Below are positions 48,901-56,052 of a DNA stretch of 64,000 bases, piece by piece; the first letter of the stretch is position 1, and each line of letters starts with the position of its first letter. Source of the DNA: Alphaproteobacteria bacterium (GTDB lineage: Bacteria; Pseudomonadota; Alphaproteobacteria; Micropepsales; Micropepsaceae). Location: the NCBI GenBank assembly GCA_021325375.1, contig JAJPHG010000025.1, positions 124,001 through 188,000 of the forward strand, written 5' to 3'. The position numbers and the translations under genes were made by a program. Under the pieces are notes generated by a model. That model was not told the origin of the DNA and searched no databases. It saw only the letters and a list, made by a program, of their open reading frames with translations.

Positions 48901-51395
48901 AGGTCGCCGATGCTCGACATCATCGCGCTGGAGATGTCGAGCTCCGTCGAATAGTCGCCATCCAGAACCAGCGTGTCGTTCTGCGCGCCGCCGACGAGGT
49001 GGTCGCCGGTCTGGAAGTTCGCGCCCATGTCGAACTCGAAGCGGCCGTCGGTCTCGGCCGAGCCGTCGAAGCTGAGCGTATCGGCAGGAGCAAGAAGGGT
49101 CGCATCGACGACGAAGTTCACTCCGCTCGCCACCGTCGCATCCACGGTGGTGATATCGTAGCTGCCGCCGCCGTCGAGATCCATCTGCTCGAAATTGGCG
49201 AGCATCCCGGCCGTCAGGTGCAGCGCGTCGGCGCCGGTGTAGTTGCCGGTGCTCGTCTCGCTCGCGGTCAGCTCGACCGTGTCGACGCCCGCGCCGCCGT
49301 CGAACTGGTCGGTGGAATCCAGATGGCCGCAGACGTCGAAGAAATCGTCGCCGCCATTGCCTTTGCCGGTATCCGTGCCGCCGCCGTCGAAGCTCAGGAC
49401 GTCATTGCCGCCGCCGCCGATCAGCACGTCGTCGCCCAGCCCGTCGATGAGCTGGAAGGCGCCCGTCGTCTCCGCCGAGCCGTCGAAATGCAGCCAGTTA
49501 GACGGGCCCAGGAACTCGCCGTCGACGGTGGTCCCGAAGCCGGTCTCAAGATTGGCGTCGACGACCGTCAGGTCGTAATTGTGCCCGGCATCGAGGTCGA
49601 TCTCGGCGAGGTCGAGGATCGTCGTCGCGTTGGCCACCAGCGCATGCGCGCCGGAATAATCGCCGTTGAGCTCGATCTCGGTCGGGCCCGCGCTGCCGTC
49701 GATCTGGTCGGCGGCGGTGAGTGCCGCGCCCATATAGATGCTGGTGACGCCGGGGCTCGCGTGAACCGTGTCGTTGCCGCCGAGGCTGAGGTCGAAGAAG
49801 TTGAACCAGCCGCCGCCGGTGAGCGCGTCATTGCCCGCGCCGCCGATCACCACGAAGGTGCCGTCCGTCTCCGCCGAGCCGTCGAAGGTCAGCGCGTTGC
49901 TCGTGCCCAGCGCCGAGGCGTCGACATGCAGCACCTTGTTGGCCGCGACCGTGGCGTCGTCGGTGGTGATGTCGTAGCTGTGGCCGGCGTTGAGCTGCAG
50001 CACTTCCACGTTGCTGAGCGTGCTTGCGTTGAAAGTGAGCGCGTTCGCGCCGGTGTAGTCGCCTTCCAGGATCACCTTGTCCATGCCGGCGCCGCCGTCT
50101 ACCTGGTCCGAGGCGCTGAAATGCGCGCCCATGTAGAACTTGTCGGCGTTCGTCGAGCCGGTGAGGTCGTAGGTCCCGTCGCCCGCGAAAAAGAGCAGGC
50201 TGTCCGTCGAATTCGTCGCGTCGAGACCCACCGTGTCGCCCGCGCTCAGCGACGTCGCATCGATCTTGGTCGGCCCGCCGCCCGAGATGTCGTCGAAGAC
50301 CTGCATGCCCGTGTAGGAAAATCCGCCCTCGAGCACCACGTCCTGGATGTTCGAGATCACCCCGCCGACCAGGCTTACGAAGGTGTAGTCGCCGCTCAGC
50401 TCCAGCGTGTTGATGCCGGCGCCACCGTCGACGGTCTGGCTGGAGCTGTCGAAATTGGCGTGGAACTGGAACGTGTCGTTGCCGCCTTCGCCCGACACCG
50501 TCGTGTTGGCCGTGGCGTCCACATGGGTCAGATCGAAGATGTCGTTTCCGGCGCCGCCGGTCAGGGTGTTCAGAAGGCTGCCGCCCGCGATGATGTCGAA
50601 CAACCCGTCGGTCTCGGCGCTGCCGTCGAACTCGAAGGCGTCGCTCGAGGTCAGCGCGGAAGCATCGACGGTGAGCACGTGTCCCGCCGCGACCGTCGCG
50701 TCATTGGTGACGAGTGTATAGAAATGCCCCGCGTCGAGCCTCAGCACCTCGACATTGGTCATCGTCGTGGCGGTGAAGGAGATGGAATCGTCGCCCATGC
50801 CCGCGAGCTCGACGGTGTCGCGGCCGGCGCCGCCGTCGATCGCGTCGGCGCTGGTGAACGTGTCGCCCAGGAAAACCGTATCGTTGCCGTCGCCGCCATG
50901 GACGGTGTCGTTACCGCCCTTCTCGAGATGGAACATGTCGTTGCCCGCGCCGCCGGTCAGCGTGTCGCTGCCCGCGCCCGCGAAGATGTTGAAATGGCCG
51001 TCGAGCTCGGCGCCGCCGTTGAAGGTGAGGCTGTCGCCCGCGCCCAGCGACTGCGCGTTGATCATCAGCCGCGCGCCGGCCGCGACGTTGCCGTCATCGG
51101 TCGTCAGGTTGTAGCTGTGGCCGGAAGCGAGGAAGATCTTCTCGATATTGGTGATCGTATCGGCCGCGAGCACGAGCCCGGCGGAATAGTCGCCGTTCAG
51201 ATCGACCTGATCGGTGCCGTCGCCGCCGTCGAGCTTGTCGCCGGCGTTGAGCGTGGCGCCCATCCAGAAGACGTCGTTGCCGCCGCCCGCATCGACCGTG
51301 TCGTTGCCGCCGCGCGTGAGGTTGAAGATGTCGTTTCCGGACGTGCCTGTGAGGCTGTCGTCGCCGAAGCCGCCCTTGATGGGATTGATCGTCAT
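45936..51395 (-). CDS. giant RTX-like repeat surface protein with bluetail-like C-terminus
   Basis: An 1819-residue protein made of about 12-13 tandem units of 100-145 residues. Each unit holds a calcium-binding RTX-like turn (GGAGNDxFxLxxGGNDTVHG, the Gly/Asp nonapeptide) followed by xLDGGAGxDTVxLxGDYS and a beta part, NVExLxLDAGHSYNLTT and VDASxLxxxDTLTFDGSAET. The extreme C-terminus, AVLFTADSSSTGLAGHTFLV and GYQAGADLVIDVTG, resembles the bluetail domain of putative surface proteins and the C-terminal secretion signals of type I exported proteins. There is no N-terminal signal peptide, as expected for that route. No type I exporter lies in the window. GAGGGGC precedes the ATG. Confidence 0.88.
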   Translation of the reverse strand: MTINPIKGGFGDDSLTGTSGNDIFNLTRGGNDTVDAGGGNDVFWMGATLNAGDKLDGGDGTDQVDLNGDYSAGLVLAADTITNIEKIFLASGHSYNLTTDDGNVAAGARLMINAQSLGAGDSLTFNGGAELDGHFNIFAGAGSDTLTGGAGNDMFHLEKGGNDTVHGGDGNDTVFLGDTFTSADAIDGGAGRDTVELAGMGDDSISFTATTMTNVEVLRLDAGHFYTLVTNDATVAAGHVLTVDASALTSSDAFEFDGSAETDGLFDIIAGGSLLNTLTGGAGNDIFDLTHVDATANTTVSGEGGNDTFQFHANFDSSSQTVDGGAGINTLELSGDYTFVSLVGGVISNIQDVVLEGGFSYTGMQVFDDISGGGPTKIDATSLSAGDTVGLDATNSTDSLLFFAGDGTYDLTGSTNADKFYMGAHFSASDQVDGGAGMDKVILEGDYTGANALTFNASTLSNVEVLQLNAGHSYDITTDDATVAANKVLHVDASALGTSNALTFDGSAETDGTFVVIGGAGNDALTGGGWFNFFDLSLGGNDTVHASPGVTSIYMGAALTAADQIDGSAGPTEIELNGDYSGAHALVANATTILDLAEIDLDAGHNYDLTVVDANLETGFGTTVDGEFLGPSNWLHFDGSAETTGAFQLIDGLGDDVLIGGGGNDVLSFDGGGTDTGKGNGGDDFFDVCGHLDSTDQFDGGAGVDTVELTASETSTGNYTGADALHLTAGMLANFEQMDLDGGGSYDITTVDATVASGVNFVVDATLLAPADTLSFDGSAETDGRFEFDMGANFQTGDHLVGGAQNDTLVLDGDYSTELDISSAMMSSIGDLVVEGSTVYDLKLTDAAAAGASLVVDAGTSTGALIFDGSVATGILTIYDSAGDDTITTGGGGDEINLEHGGTDTVHAGGGNDGILANGNLTAADTIDGGAGTDSLVLDGDYSAGLVFGAATMTNVERLAVDGGHSYNLTTNDGNVAALFSLTVDASNLTATDTLTFDGSAELDGNFDITDGAGDDVLTGGAQGDTFKLEKGGIDTVHGGGGDDTVFAFGTITAADTLDGGTGSNHLHLNGDYTGGNALVLGATTVTNFEEISFALGNSYDITTNDATVAAGQTLQVDAQTNPGDTVTFDGSAETDGHFSMLGGPGTDIFTGGGLSDTFDMSNGGVDTVHGGGGDDTIGMGGTLTAADTIDGGAGSDTVTLAGAYSSLDLNSAHITNVETITFLGGFAESAITLTGNISGGAAFLAINGLAAASLDFDGSGETGSTQLDITGSAGNDVLTGSANNDGFNLTAGGDDTTHGGAGNDTFSFGGAFTAADTIDGGANTDTISLNGDYSAGLTLGATTITSIENIVISAAGHSYNLTTVDQNVASGATLTINASALGASDTLTFSGAAENDGHFNIIGGAGSDTLTGGAQSDTFDLSVNDGTATDTAHGGGGNDGFTLNSAAAFNDVIDGGTGSDTLTLTGTLNALLSDSRDTSIETLDIAGTGVASVTVIGDIAGGGQTLHIAVIASTDLTQIDLSQATSALYSFTGSATQDDTVIFGGNFNVNDTIDGGGAPVFDALSLDGDYSGGHALVFNDTTIADINLISFGDGFSYNLTLTDANLAVGGSMMFDGTQLTAGHTLTVNDAAETTVGIEFNGGAGDDVIHAGGGADQLNGGAGNDVLDAGAGESQIDGGAGQDTITVDASVSSQIFTFDAVTDSTGATYDKVTGMNFNVATFDIGTFDPSLVTGIDAAVTHGTLDTGANFDSDLAAAIGAGQLGPHHAVLFTADSSSTGLAGHTFLVVDVNGTAGYQAGADLVIDVTGYTGTLAAGDFF

Positions 51396-51717
51396 CGTAT
51401 TTGCCCCTCAACCGCACGAAGCCGCAAAGTTACCGGCCGTGAATTGCAGGCGGAAGGAAAAATTTCATGACCGTAATCTTTGCGACAACTCACAACTGTT
51501 GGTCGCGAGATGCTCATCCTCCCCGTAAGGACGGGGAGGACTAAGTGGGTAATTCAACCCTCGGTCAATATTACACAGATATATGCCGTAAATTATGTAG
51601 AATTACACTGTAAACGCGTACTTTCCTCTTACTTATTGCGACGCACTCGCATTACGGTTTGGTCATTCCGGATTCCTCCGGTTTTCGCGGCCCAGAGGGC
51701 CGTACCACGGGGAAAAC
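51396..51717. other. 322-base divergent intergenic region between the RTX and cytochrome genes
   Basis: No gene is supported. The right part, 51545-51660, is clearly richer in A/T than the surroundings (GTAATTCAACCC, ATTATGTAGAATTACACTG) and probably carries the promoter of the cytochrome operon. A perfect 10-base hairpin at 51517-51540 divides the region. Confidence 0.5.
51517..51540. repeat. 10-base perfect hairpin, CCTCCCCG type
   Basis: TCCTCCCCGT-AAGG-ACGGGGAGGA. A related hairpin stands near 45466. No T-run follows, so it is not a complete terminator. It belongs to a commonly seen short palindrome type in high-GC genomes and lies in the interval between two divergent genes. Confidence 0.6.
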
Positions 51718-53046
51718 ATGCGACCGACCCTCATTCTCAAAGCGATTTCGCTTGCCGTCACGGCGGCCGTCACCGCCTTCGCGGCGACACCGGCCTCCGC
51801 CGTTCCCGCCTTCGCGCAGCAGACGGGCCTGCGCTGCCAGGCGTGCCACATCGGCGGCCTCGGTCCGCAGCTCACCGACTTCGGACGCAAGTTCAAGATG
51901 GGCGGCTACACCCAGCGCGTCAGCGACGCCTTCACGCCGCCGATTTCGGCGATGGCGGTCGCCTCTTTCGTCAACACGGCGAAGGACCAGGAGCAGCCGC
52001 CCGCCGATCACTACGCCACCAACAACAATGTCACGCTCGACGAGGCGAGCCTCTTCCTCGCGGGCGGCATCGGCGATCATTTCGGCGCGTTCTCGCAGTT
52101 CACCTATGACGGCGTCGGCCGCGCCTTCGGCTGGGACAATCTCGATATCCGAGCCGTCGATCACTTCACCATCGGCGGCGACGACGTGCTCGTGGGCCTC
52201 ACCCTCAACAACAATCCCGCCATCGAGGATCCGTTCAACACGCTGCCCGCCTGGGGCTTTCCCTACACCAACAGCGATCTGGCGCCGGGACCGGCGGCCG
52301 CCACGATCTTCGACGGCGGCTACGAGCAGGCGGTGCTGGGCACGACGGCCTATGCGCAATTCGCGAACGGACTCTATACCGAGGCCGGCATCTACTTCAC
52401 GCCGGGCCTGCATTTCCTGAGCGCGGTCGGTGCCGACAGCGGCGCCGGCTCGATCGACGGCGCGGCGCCCTATGTGCGCGTGGCGTGGCAGAAGGATCTG
52501 GAGAACAGCAGCAATCTCGAGGTCGGCGCCTTCGGCTTCTTCCCGAGCTTCCATCCCGGCGACGATTCGAGCACGGGCAAGACCGACCACTATTCCGACT
52601 ACGGCCTCGACGCGTCGTACCAGTTCCTCGGCGACGAGACGAACGTCTACACGATCAATGCCCGCTATACCCACGAAGAGCAGGATCTGAACGCGACGCA
52701 TCTTTTGGGCGGCGCGGCGCGCTCGAGCGACTCGCTCGACGATTTCAGGATCGACGGTTCGTACTATTGGCACGATTGGGTGGGCGCGACGGTGCAGTTC
52801 TTCGACACCACGGGCTCGCGCGATGCGCTTCTCTATGCCGACAACCGTACCTTCTCGCCGGACAGCACGGGTCTGCGCTTCCAGATCGACGCGACCCCCT
52901 GGGGCAACGACGTCTCGCCGTTCGGGCCGCGCTTCAACATGCGGGTGGGATTGCAGTATACGCTCTATACAAAGTTCGACGGCGCGGGCAAGAATTACGA
53001 TGGGGACAACAATACGTTGAGGATATTCACATGGTTCGCTTTGTAG
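51718..53046 (+). CDS. fused monoheme cytochrome c-outer membrane porin (Cyc2-like)
   Basis: A 442-residue exported protein. A signal peptide (about residues 1-29) is followed directly by a short cytochrome part, VPAFAQQTGLRCQACHIGGL, with a single CxxCH (C40-H44), and then LTDFGRKFKMGGYTQRVSD. The rest consists of alternating hydrophobic/polar strands typical of outer-membrane beta-barrels, with TLRIFTWFAL as a closing strand ending in Leu preceded by aromatic residues. The order of a heme domain with FA(R/Q)QTG...CxxCH...FGR-FK--GYT followed by a porin barrel is that of Cyc2-type iron-oxidising cytochromes and broader cytochrome-porin relatives. A cytochrome c gene overlaps its end. Iron oxidation or other extracellular electron transfer is inferred. 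Confidence 0.75.
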   Translation: MRPTLILKAISLAVTAAVTAFAATPASAVPAFAQQTGLRCQACHIGGLGPQLTDFGRKFKMGGYTQRVSDAFTPPISAMAVASFVNTAKDQEQPPADHYATNNNVTLDEASLFLAGGIGDHFGAFSQFTYDGVGRAFGWDNLDIRAVDHFTIGGDDVLVGLTLNNNPAIEDPFNTLPAWGFPYTNSDLAPGPAAATIFDGGYEQAVLGTTAYAQFANGLYTEAGIYFTPGLHFLSAVGADSGAGSIDGAAPYVRVAWQKDLENSSNLEVGAFGFFPSFHPGDDSSTGKTDHYSDYGLDASYQFLGDETNVYTINARYTHEEQDLNATHLLGGAARSSDSLDDFRIDGSYYWHDWVGATVQFFDTTGSRDALLYADNRTFSPDSTGLRFQIDATPWGNDVSPFGPRFNMRVGLQYTLYTKFDGAGKNYDGDNNTLRIFTWFAL

Positions 53047-53399
53047 CCCTGGGATTTTCCATACTCATCGCATCGGGCGTCGCCGCACAGGCCGGCGACG
53101 CCGCCAAGGGCAAGAGCGTCTTCCAGCGCTGCGCCATCTGCCACACGGTGGAGAAGGGCGGCGGCAACGGTCTCGGGCCCAACCTCTTCGGCGTCGTCGG
53201 CCGCAAGGCGGGCACCGCGCCCGGCTTCTCCTACAGCGCCGCGATGAAGGGTTCGGGCATCACCTGGACGCCGGACAAGCTCGGCGCCTATGTCACCCAT
53301 CCGGGCGCCGTCGTCCCCGGCAACCGCATGGCCTTCGCCGGCATCGGCAACCCGGAGCAGGTCGCCGACGTCGTAGCCTATCTCTCGACGCTCAAATGA
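53031..53399 (+). CDS. periplasmic class I cytochrome c
   Basis: A 122-residue protein with a signal peptide (about residues 1-21) and a class I cytochrome c fold. It has GDAAKGKSVFQRCAICHTVE (heme CAICH at 34-38), GPNLFGVVGRKAGTAPGFSY, and the axial methionine in GNRMAFAGI (Met100), and ends PEQVADVVAYLSTLK. The length and pattern match cytochrome c2/c550 types. The ATG overlaps the barrel gene by 16 bases and follows GAGGATATTCAC, so the two are translated together. It is the natural electron partner of the outer-membrane cytochrome-porin. Confidence 0.93.
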   Translation: MVRFVALGFSILIASGVAAQAGDAAKGKSVFQRCAICHTVEKGGGNGLGPNLFGVVGRKAGTAPGFSYSAAMKGSGITWTPDKLGAYVTHPGAVVPGNRMAFAGIGNPEQVADVVAYLSTLK

Positions 53400-53839
53400 G
53401 CCCGCGTTGGCCGTTGCTTGCGGGGCTGCTGCTTGCGGCATCGCCGGCCGCGGCCGACACGCTGCCCGACAACGTCGACTTCGTCTGCTCGCTGCACCAC
53501 AAGGGCGGCATCGATCTGAATTCGATCACGAAGCTCCCGCCGTCGATCAAATCCTGGATCGCGAGCAACATCGGAGCGATGGCCGACCGCGGCGCCCCGT
53601 TCAACGCGACCGACGTGATCATCGACAAGAACGCGCCGGGCGCGCGTTTCATCCGCGCCGGCCGCGTCAACGATTTCTGGTTCATCTGGTACGAGCGCGG
53701 CGGCATCGCCCACACCAAGCACATCGTCTTTTTGCAGCTGGGTCTTGAGCTGACCCAGCTCGCCGACAAGACCTACACCACGATGGAAGACCCGTGCCCG
53801 CTGACCGACGCGCTGATCGATCAGAACGCCGGACGCTAG
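53396..53839 (+). CDS. hypothetical exported protein in the cytochrome operon
   Basis: A 147-residue protein I do not recognise. Residues 1-20 (MSPRWPLLAGLLLAASPAAA) are a signal peptide. The mature part includes NVDFVCSLHHKGGIDLNSIT, RVNDFWFIWYERGGIAHTKH and LELTQLADKTYTTMEDPCPL with two Cys (in FVCSLHH and EDPCPL) that may bond. The adjacent His residues (LHH) and the context hint at metal or heme handling, but no CxxCH is present. The ATG overlaps the cytochrome stop by 4 bases, and its own stop overlaps the convergent XRE gene by 4 bases. Confidence 0.75.
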   Translation: MSPRWPLLAGLLLAASPAAADTLPDNVDFVCSLHHKGGIDLNSITKLPPSIKSWIASNIGAMADRGAPFNATDVIIDKNAPGARFIRAGRVNDFWFIWYERGGIAHTKHIVFLQLGLELTQLADKTYTTMEDPCPLTDALIDQNAGR

Positions 53840-54081
53840 AGTCCCTCGAAGAAATTCCCGATCGGCACCTTGAAGATGCGCGCGATCTGGAACAGGCGCG
53901 ATGCGCTCAACCGGTCGATGCCGCGCTCGTATTTCTGTACCTGCGTATAGCTGACCCCGAGCCACGCGCCGAGATCGCTCTGCGTCACGCCGCGCCCGCG
54001 GCGCAACGCCCTCAGCCGCGCACCGACATGCGCGTCGATCGCGGTCGACGTCTTTTGATTCGGCTTTGCGCGTTTCAGCAC
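53836..54081 (-). CDS. XRE-family transcriptional regulator (copy C, short)
   Basis: An 81-residue protein consisting almost only of an XRE helix-turn-helix (VGARLRALRRGRGVTQSDLG, then YTQVQKYERGIDRLSASRLF) and ending VPIGNFFEGL. It is the shortest of three related regulators; compare 1837-2250 and 10153-10563. It lacks their C-terminal 50-60 residues. It is placed tail to tail with the cytochrome operon and divergent from another XRE gene at 54200, with an AT-rich 118-base interval between starts. Confidence 0.88.
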   Translation of the reverse strand: MLKRAKPNQKTSTAIDAHVGARLRALRRGRGVTQSDLGAWLGVSYTQVQKYERGIDRLSASRLFQIARIFKVPIGNFFEGL

Positions 54082-54199
54082 AGATTACCCCCAGTAGGTT
54101 GTCGGATAGTTTGACGTTTATGTAGATTTGTACAGTGTATTTCCAGAAAAATTTTGGATTATATGGGCAAATTCCGGGCCGCGGTGATCGTGGTCCGCC

Positions 54200-54439
54200 A
54201 TGATCTCGCCCCGTCAATGCAAAGCAGCGCGCGCGCTCCTTGGGTGGACCCAAGCGGACTTGGCTGAAGCGGCAAAAATTCCGCTGGATACGATCAGCCG
54301 CTTCGAGAACGGCAAGAGCGACACGCGCGGAAACGCACTCATCGAAATCCAAAAAGCGCTCCGTCGCGGCGGCGTCAAACTCCTCAATGCCGAAGGCAGT
54401 GAAGGCGAAGGCGTGCGTATCGCGAGCGCCAAAGCGTAG
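54200..54439 (+). CDS. small XRE-family DNA-binding protein (different subtype)
   Basis: A 79-residue helix-turn-helix protein: RQCKAARALLGWTQADLAEA, then PLDTISRFENGKSDTRGNAL and GVKLLNAEGSEGEGVRIASA. It differs from the FFEGL regulators: it has no FFEGL, and the IQKALRRGGVKLLNAE pattern matches the short XRE proteins often seen alone or in toxin-antitoxin and phage-like contexts. It is divergent from copy C. The target is unknown; the neighbouring 54501 gene may be controlled by it. Confidence 0.85.
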   Translation: MISPRQCKAARALLGWTQADLAEAAKIPLDTISRFENGKSDTRGNALIEIQKALRRGGVKLLNAEGSEGEGVRIASAKA

Positions 54440-54500
54440 ACTGACCGTCCTTGGGAGATTGGTGATATCGTGAAAATAGTAGAAGCGTGGGAAGCGCAGA

Positions 54501-54914
54501 ATGTGTTTAAGGACGCATAGTGTTTTGCTGCGGGTGGAGCAAGCGCAACGGGCAGAGTCTTATCGCGACTTTGCGCGCATCCATTTTAACGACCGTGGAG
54601 GGCTAAAAAAGGGACAGGTGTGCCTACTGTCTGTAAATAAAAAAGCGGCGTTCGTTATTCTGCGCGGTTCAGGAAATGCTGGGGAAATTCGTTTGGATTT
54701 GGAAACTCGCGCTCGTCTTGATCTGAAGTTAGGTCAAGAGGCCACATTCAAACTAACTCCGATGTTTGTCATTGGGGATTTTCTATGGGCTTGGAGAGCT
54801 TCTGACCCGGCGTATCGTATCGCCGCTCGGTTGGGCATTCTGTCGCTGGTACTTGGCCTGATCGGACTGATCTTGGGCGCATGGTCTATCTATTTGACTG
54901 TTTTTCCAAACTGA
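54501..54914 (+). CDS. hypothetical membrane-anchored protein
   Basis: A 137-residue protein whose codon use is AT-richer than its surroundings. The N-terminal part (QRAESYRDFARIHFNDRGGL, CLLSVNKKAAFVILRGSGN, RLDLETRARLDLKLGQEATF) reads as a soluble alpha/beta domain, and the C-terminal 30 residues (LGILSLVLGLIGLILGAWSI) form one membrane segment, so it is a tail-anchored protein. I do not recognise the family. The low GC and the proximity to small XRE genes suggest a recently acquired islet. Confidence 0.6.
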   Translation: MCLRTHSVLLRVEQAQRAESYRDFARIHFNDRGGLKKGQVCLLSVNKKAAFVILRGSGNAGEIRLDLETRARLDLKLGQEATFKLTPMFVIGDFLWAWRASDPAYRIAARLGILSLVLGLIGLILGAWSIYLTVFPN

Positions 54915-54938
54915 CCCGCTACCCAATCGTCTGTCTAT

Positions 54939-54967
54939 TTGAAAATTCAGCGCTATAGGCTTATATA
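54939..54967 (+). promoter_or_regulatory. candidate sigma-70 promoter of the small RNA
   Basis: TTGAAA (54939-54944), a 17-base spacer, then TATATA (54962-54967; TATAGT is the alternative by 2 bases). Transcription would start near 54974. No gene follows before a hairpin terminator at 55024-55052. Confidence 0.55.
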
Positions 54968-54973
54968 GTCTAC

Positions 54974-55052
54974 ATTCGCGGCCCCGGCAGGGTGTCCGTT
55001 GCCTGCAAGGGCGATGTCCGACCAAGGGGAGCTCTCAAAGGCTCCCCTTTGG
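54974..55052 (+). ncRNA. candidate small RNA, about 80 bases
   Basis: A promoter-like pair at 54939-54967 and a strong hairpin ending in CCCCTTT at 55052 enclose a stretch with no reading frame. The RNA would contain CGGCAGGG...CCTGC (a hairpin of GCAGG/CCTGC) and GTCCG twice (near 54999 and 55015). It does not match a known alphaproteobacterial RNA that I can recall (6S, SRP RNA, tmRNA and RNase P RNA are all excluded by size or motif). The start is inferred from promoter spacing. Confidence 0.45.
55024..55052 (+). terminator. intrinsic terminator of the candidate small RNA
   Basis: AAGGGGAGC and GCTCCCCTT pair around TCTCAAAG, followed by TGGTTT. It stands 250 bases before the etfB start. 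The remaining 55053-55301 sequence has no gene and no clear further structure; the etfB promoter is presumably there. Confidence 0.75.
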
Positions 55053-55301
55053 TTTATCTGGCGTCCTGCACCGAACTGCGGCGGGTTGCCGCAGGTCGGG
55101 GGTTATGCTGCACCGCAACCATAAAATCCCCCAGTTCCAGGCCGGTGGATAAGGTAGATTCTCCGCCATGAAGGTTCGTTGACAGACGGTCAGTCGCGGT
55201 CCTAGTTTTTGCGCCGCACAAAAGAGGGCGGGGCGAACAAGGTTGCGGACGGGCAAGGCCGGACGCGAAAAAACGCCGCCCATCAGGGGATCTGCTCAGT
55301 C

Positions 55302-56051
55302 ATGAAGGTACTTGTCCCCGTCAAGCGGGTGATCGACTACAACGTCAAGGTCCGCGTGAAGCCGGACCAGACCGGCGTGGACCTCGCCAACGTCAAGATG
55401 TCCATGAACCCCTTCGACGAGATCAGCGTCGAGGAAGCGGTACGCCTGAAGGAGAAGGGCAAGGCGACGGAAGTCATCGCCGTCTCCATCGGCCCGCAAC
55501 AGGCGTCCGAGACGCTGCGCACCGCGCTTGCGATGGGCGCCGACCGGGGCATCCTGGTCAAGACCGACGGCGAGGTCGAGCCGCTCGCGGTCGCCAAGAT
55601 CCTCAAAGCCATCTGCGACGCCGAGCAGCCGACGCTCGTCATCACCGGCAAGCAGGCCATCGACGACGACAGCAACCAGACGGGCCAGATGCTGGCCGCG
55701 CTGCTCGGCTGGCCGCAGGGCACGTTCGCGCACAAGCTTGAGCTCGGCGACGGCAGCGCGCAGATCGAACGCGAGATCGATGGCGGCCTTCAGACCGTCG
55801 AGGTGAAGCTGCCCGCGGTGATGACCGTGGACCTGCGCCTCAACGAGCCGCGCTATGCCTCGCTCCCCAACATCATGAAGGCGAAGAAGAAGCCGATCGA
55901 CGAGAAGAGCCCGTCGGACTACGGCGTCGACGTCACGCCGCGCCTCAAGACGCTGAAAGTCACCGAGCCCGAAAAGCGCAAGGCGGGCGTGAAGGTGAAG
56001 ACCGTCGCCGAGCTGCTCGACAAGCTCAAGAACGAAGCGGGAGTGATCTGA
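55302..56051 (+). CDS. etfB: electron transfer flavoprotein beta subunit
   Basis: A 249-residue ETF beta subunit. It starts [20 protein letters not shown], shows [20 protein letters not shown] and [15 protein letters not shown], and ends in the AMP-binding region with [20 protein letters not shown] and [17 protein letters not shown] accepts electrons from acyl-CoA dehydrogenases and passes them to ETF-ubiquinone oxidoreductase. An in-frame ATG at 55209 would add a basic stretch with no family support. etfA begins one base after the stop. Confidence 0.97.
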   Translation: MKVLVPVKRVIDYNVKVRVKPDQTGVDLANVKMSMNPFDEISVEEAVRLKEKGKATEVIAVSIGPQQASETLRTALAMGADRGILVKTDGEVEPLAVAKILKAICDAEQPTLVITGKQAIDDDSNQTGQMLAALLGWPQGTFAHKLELGDGSAQIEREIDGGLQTVEVKLPAVMTVDLRLNEPRYASLPNIMKAKKKPIDEKSPSDYGVDVTPRLKTLKVTEPEKRKAGVKVKTVAELLDKLKNEAGVI

Positions 56052-56052
56052 C

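Noticed and set aside
45936..51395. Interpretation of the giant repeat protein as a classical pore-forming hemolysin
   Set aside because: There is no hydrophobic pore domain or acylation site and no hlyC/B/D genes; only Gly/Asp repeats and a surface-protein-like end are visible.
47754..51470. 1238-residue open frame on the + strand opposite the RTX protein
   Set aside because: It is the antisense shadow of a repetitive GC-biased gene; its apparent repeats are simply the RTX units read backward.
53840..54914. Prophage remnant suggested by small XRE genes and low GC
   Set aside because: No integrase, capsid, terminase or lysis genes are present; a small acquired islet is the most that can be said.
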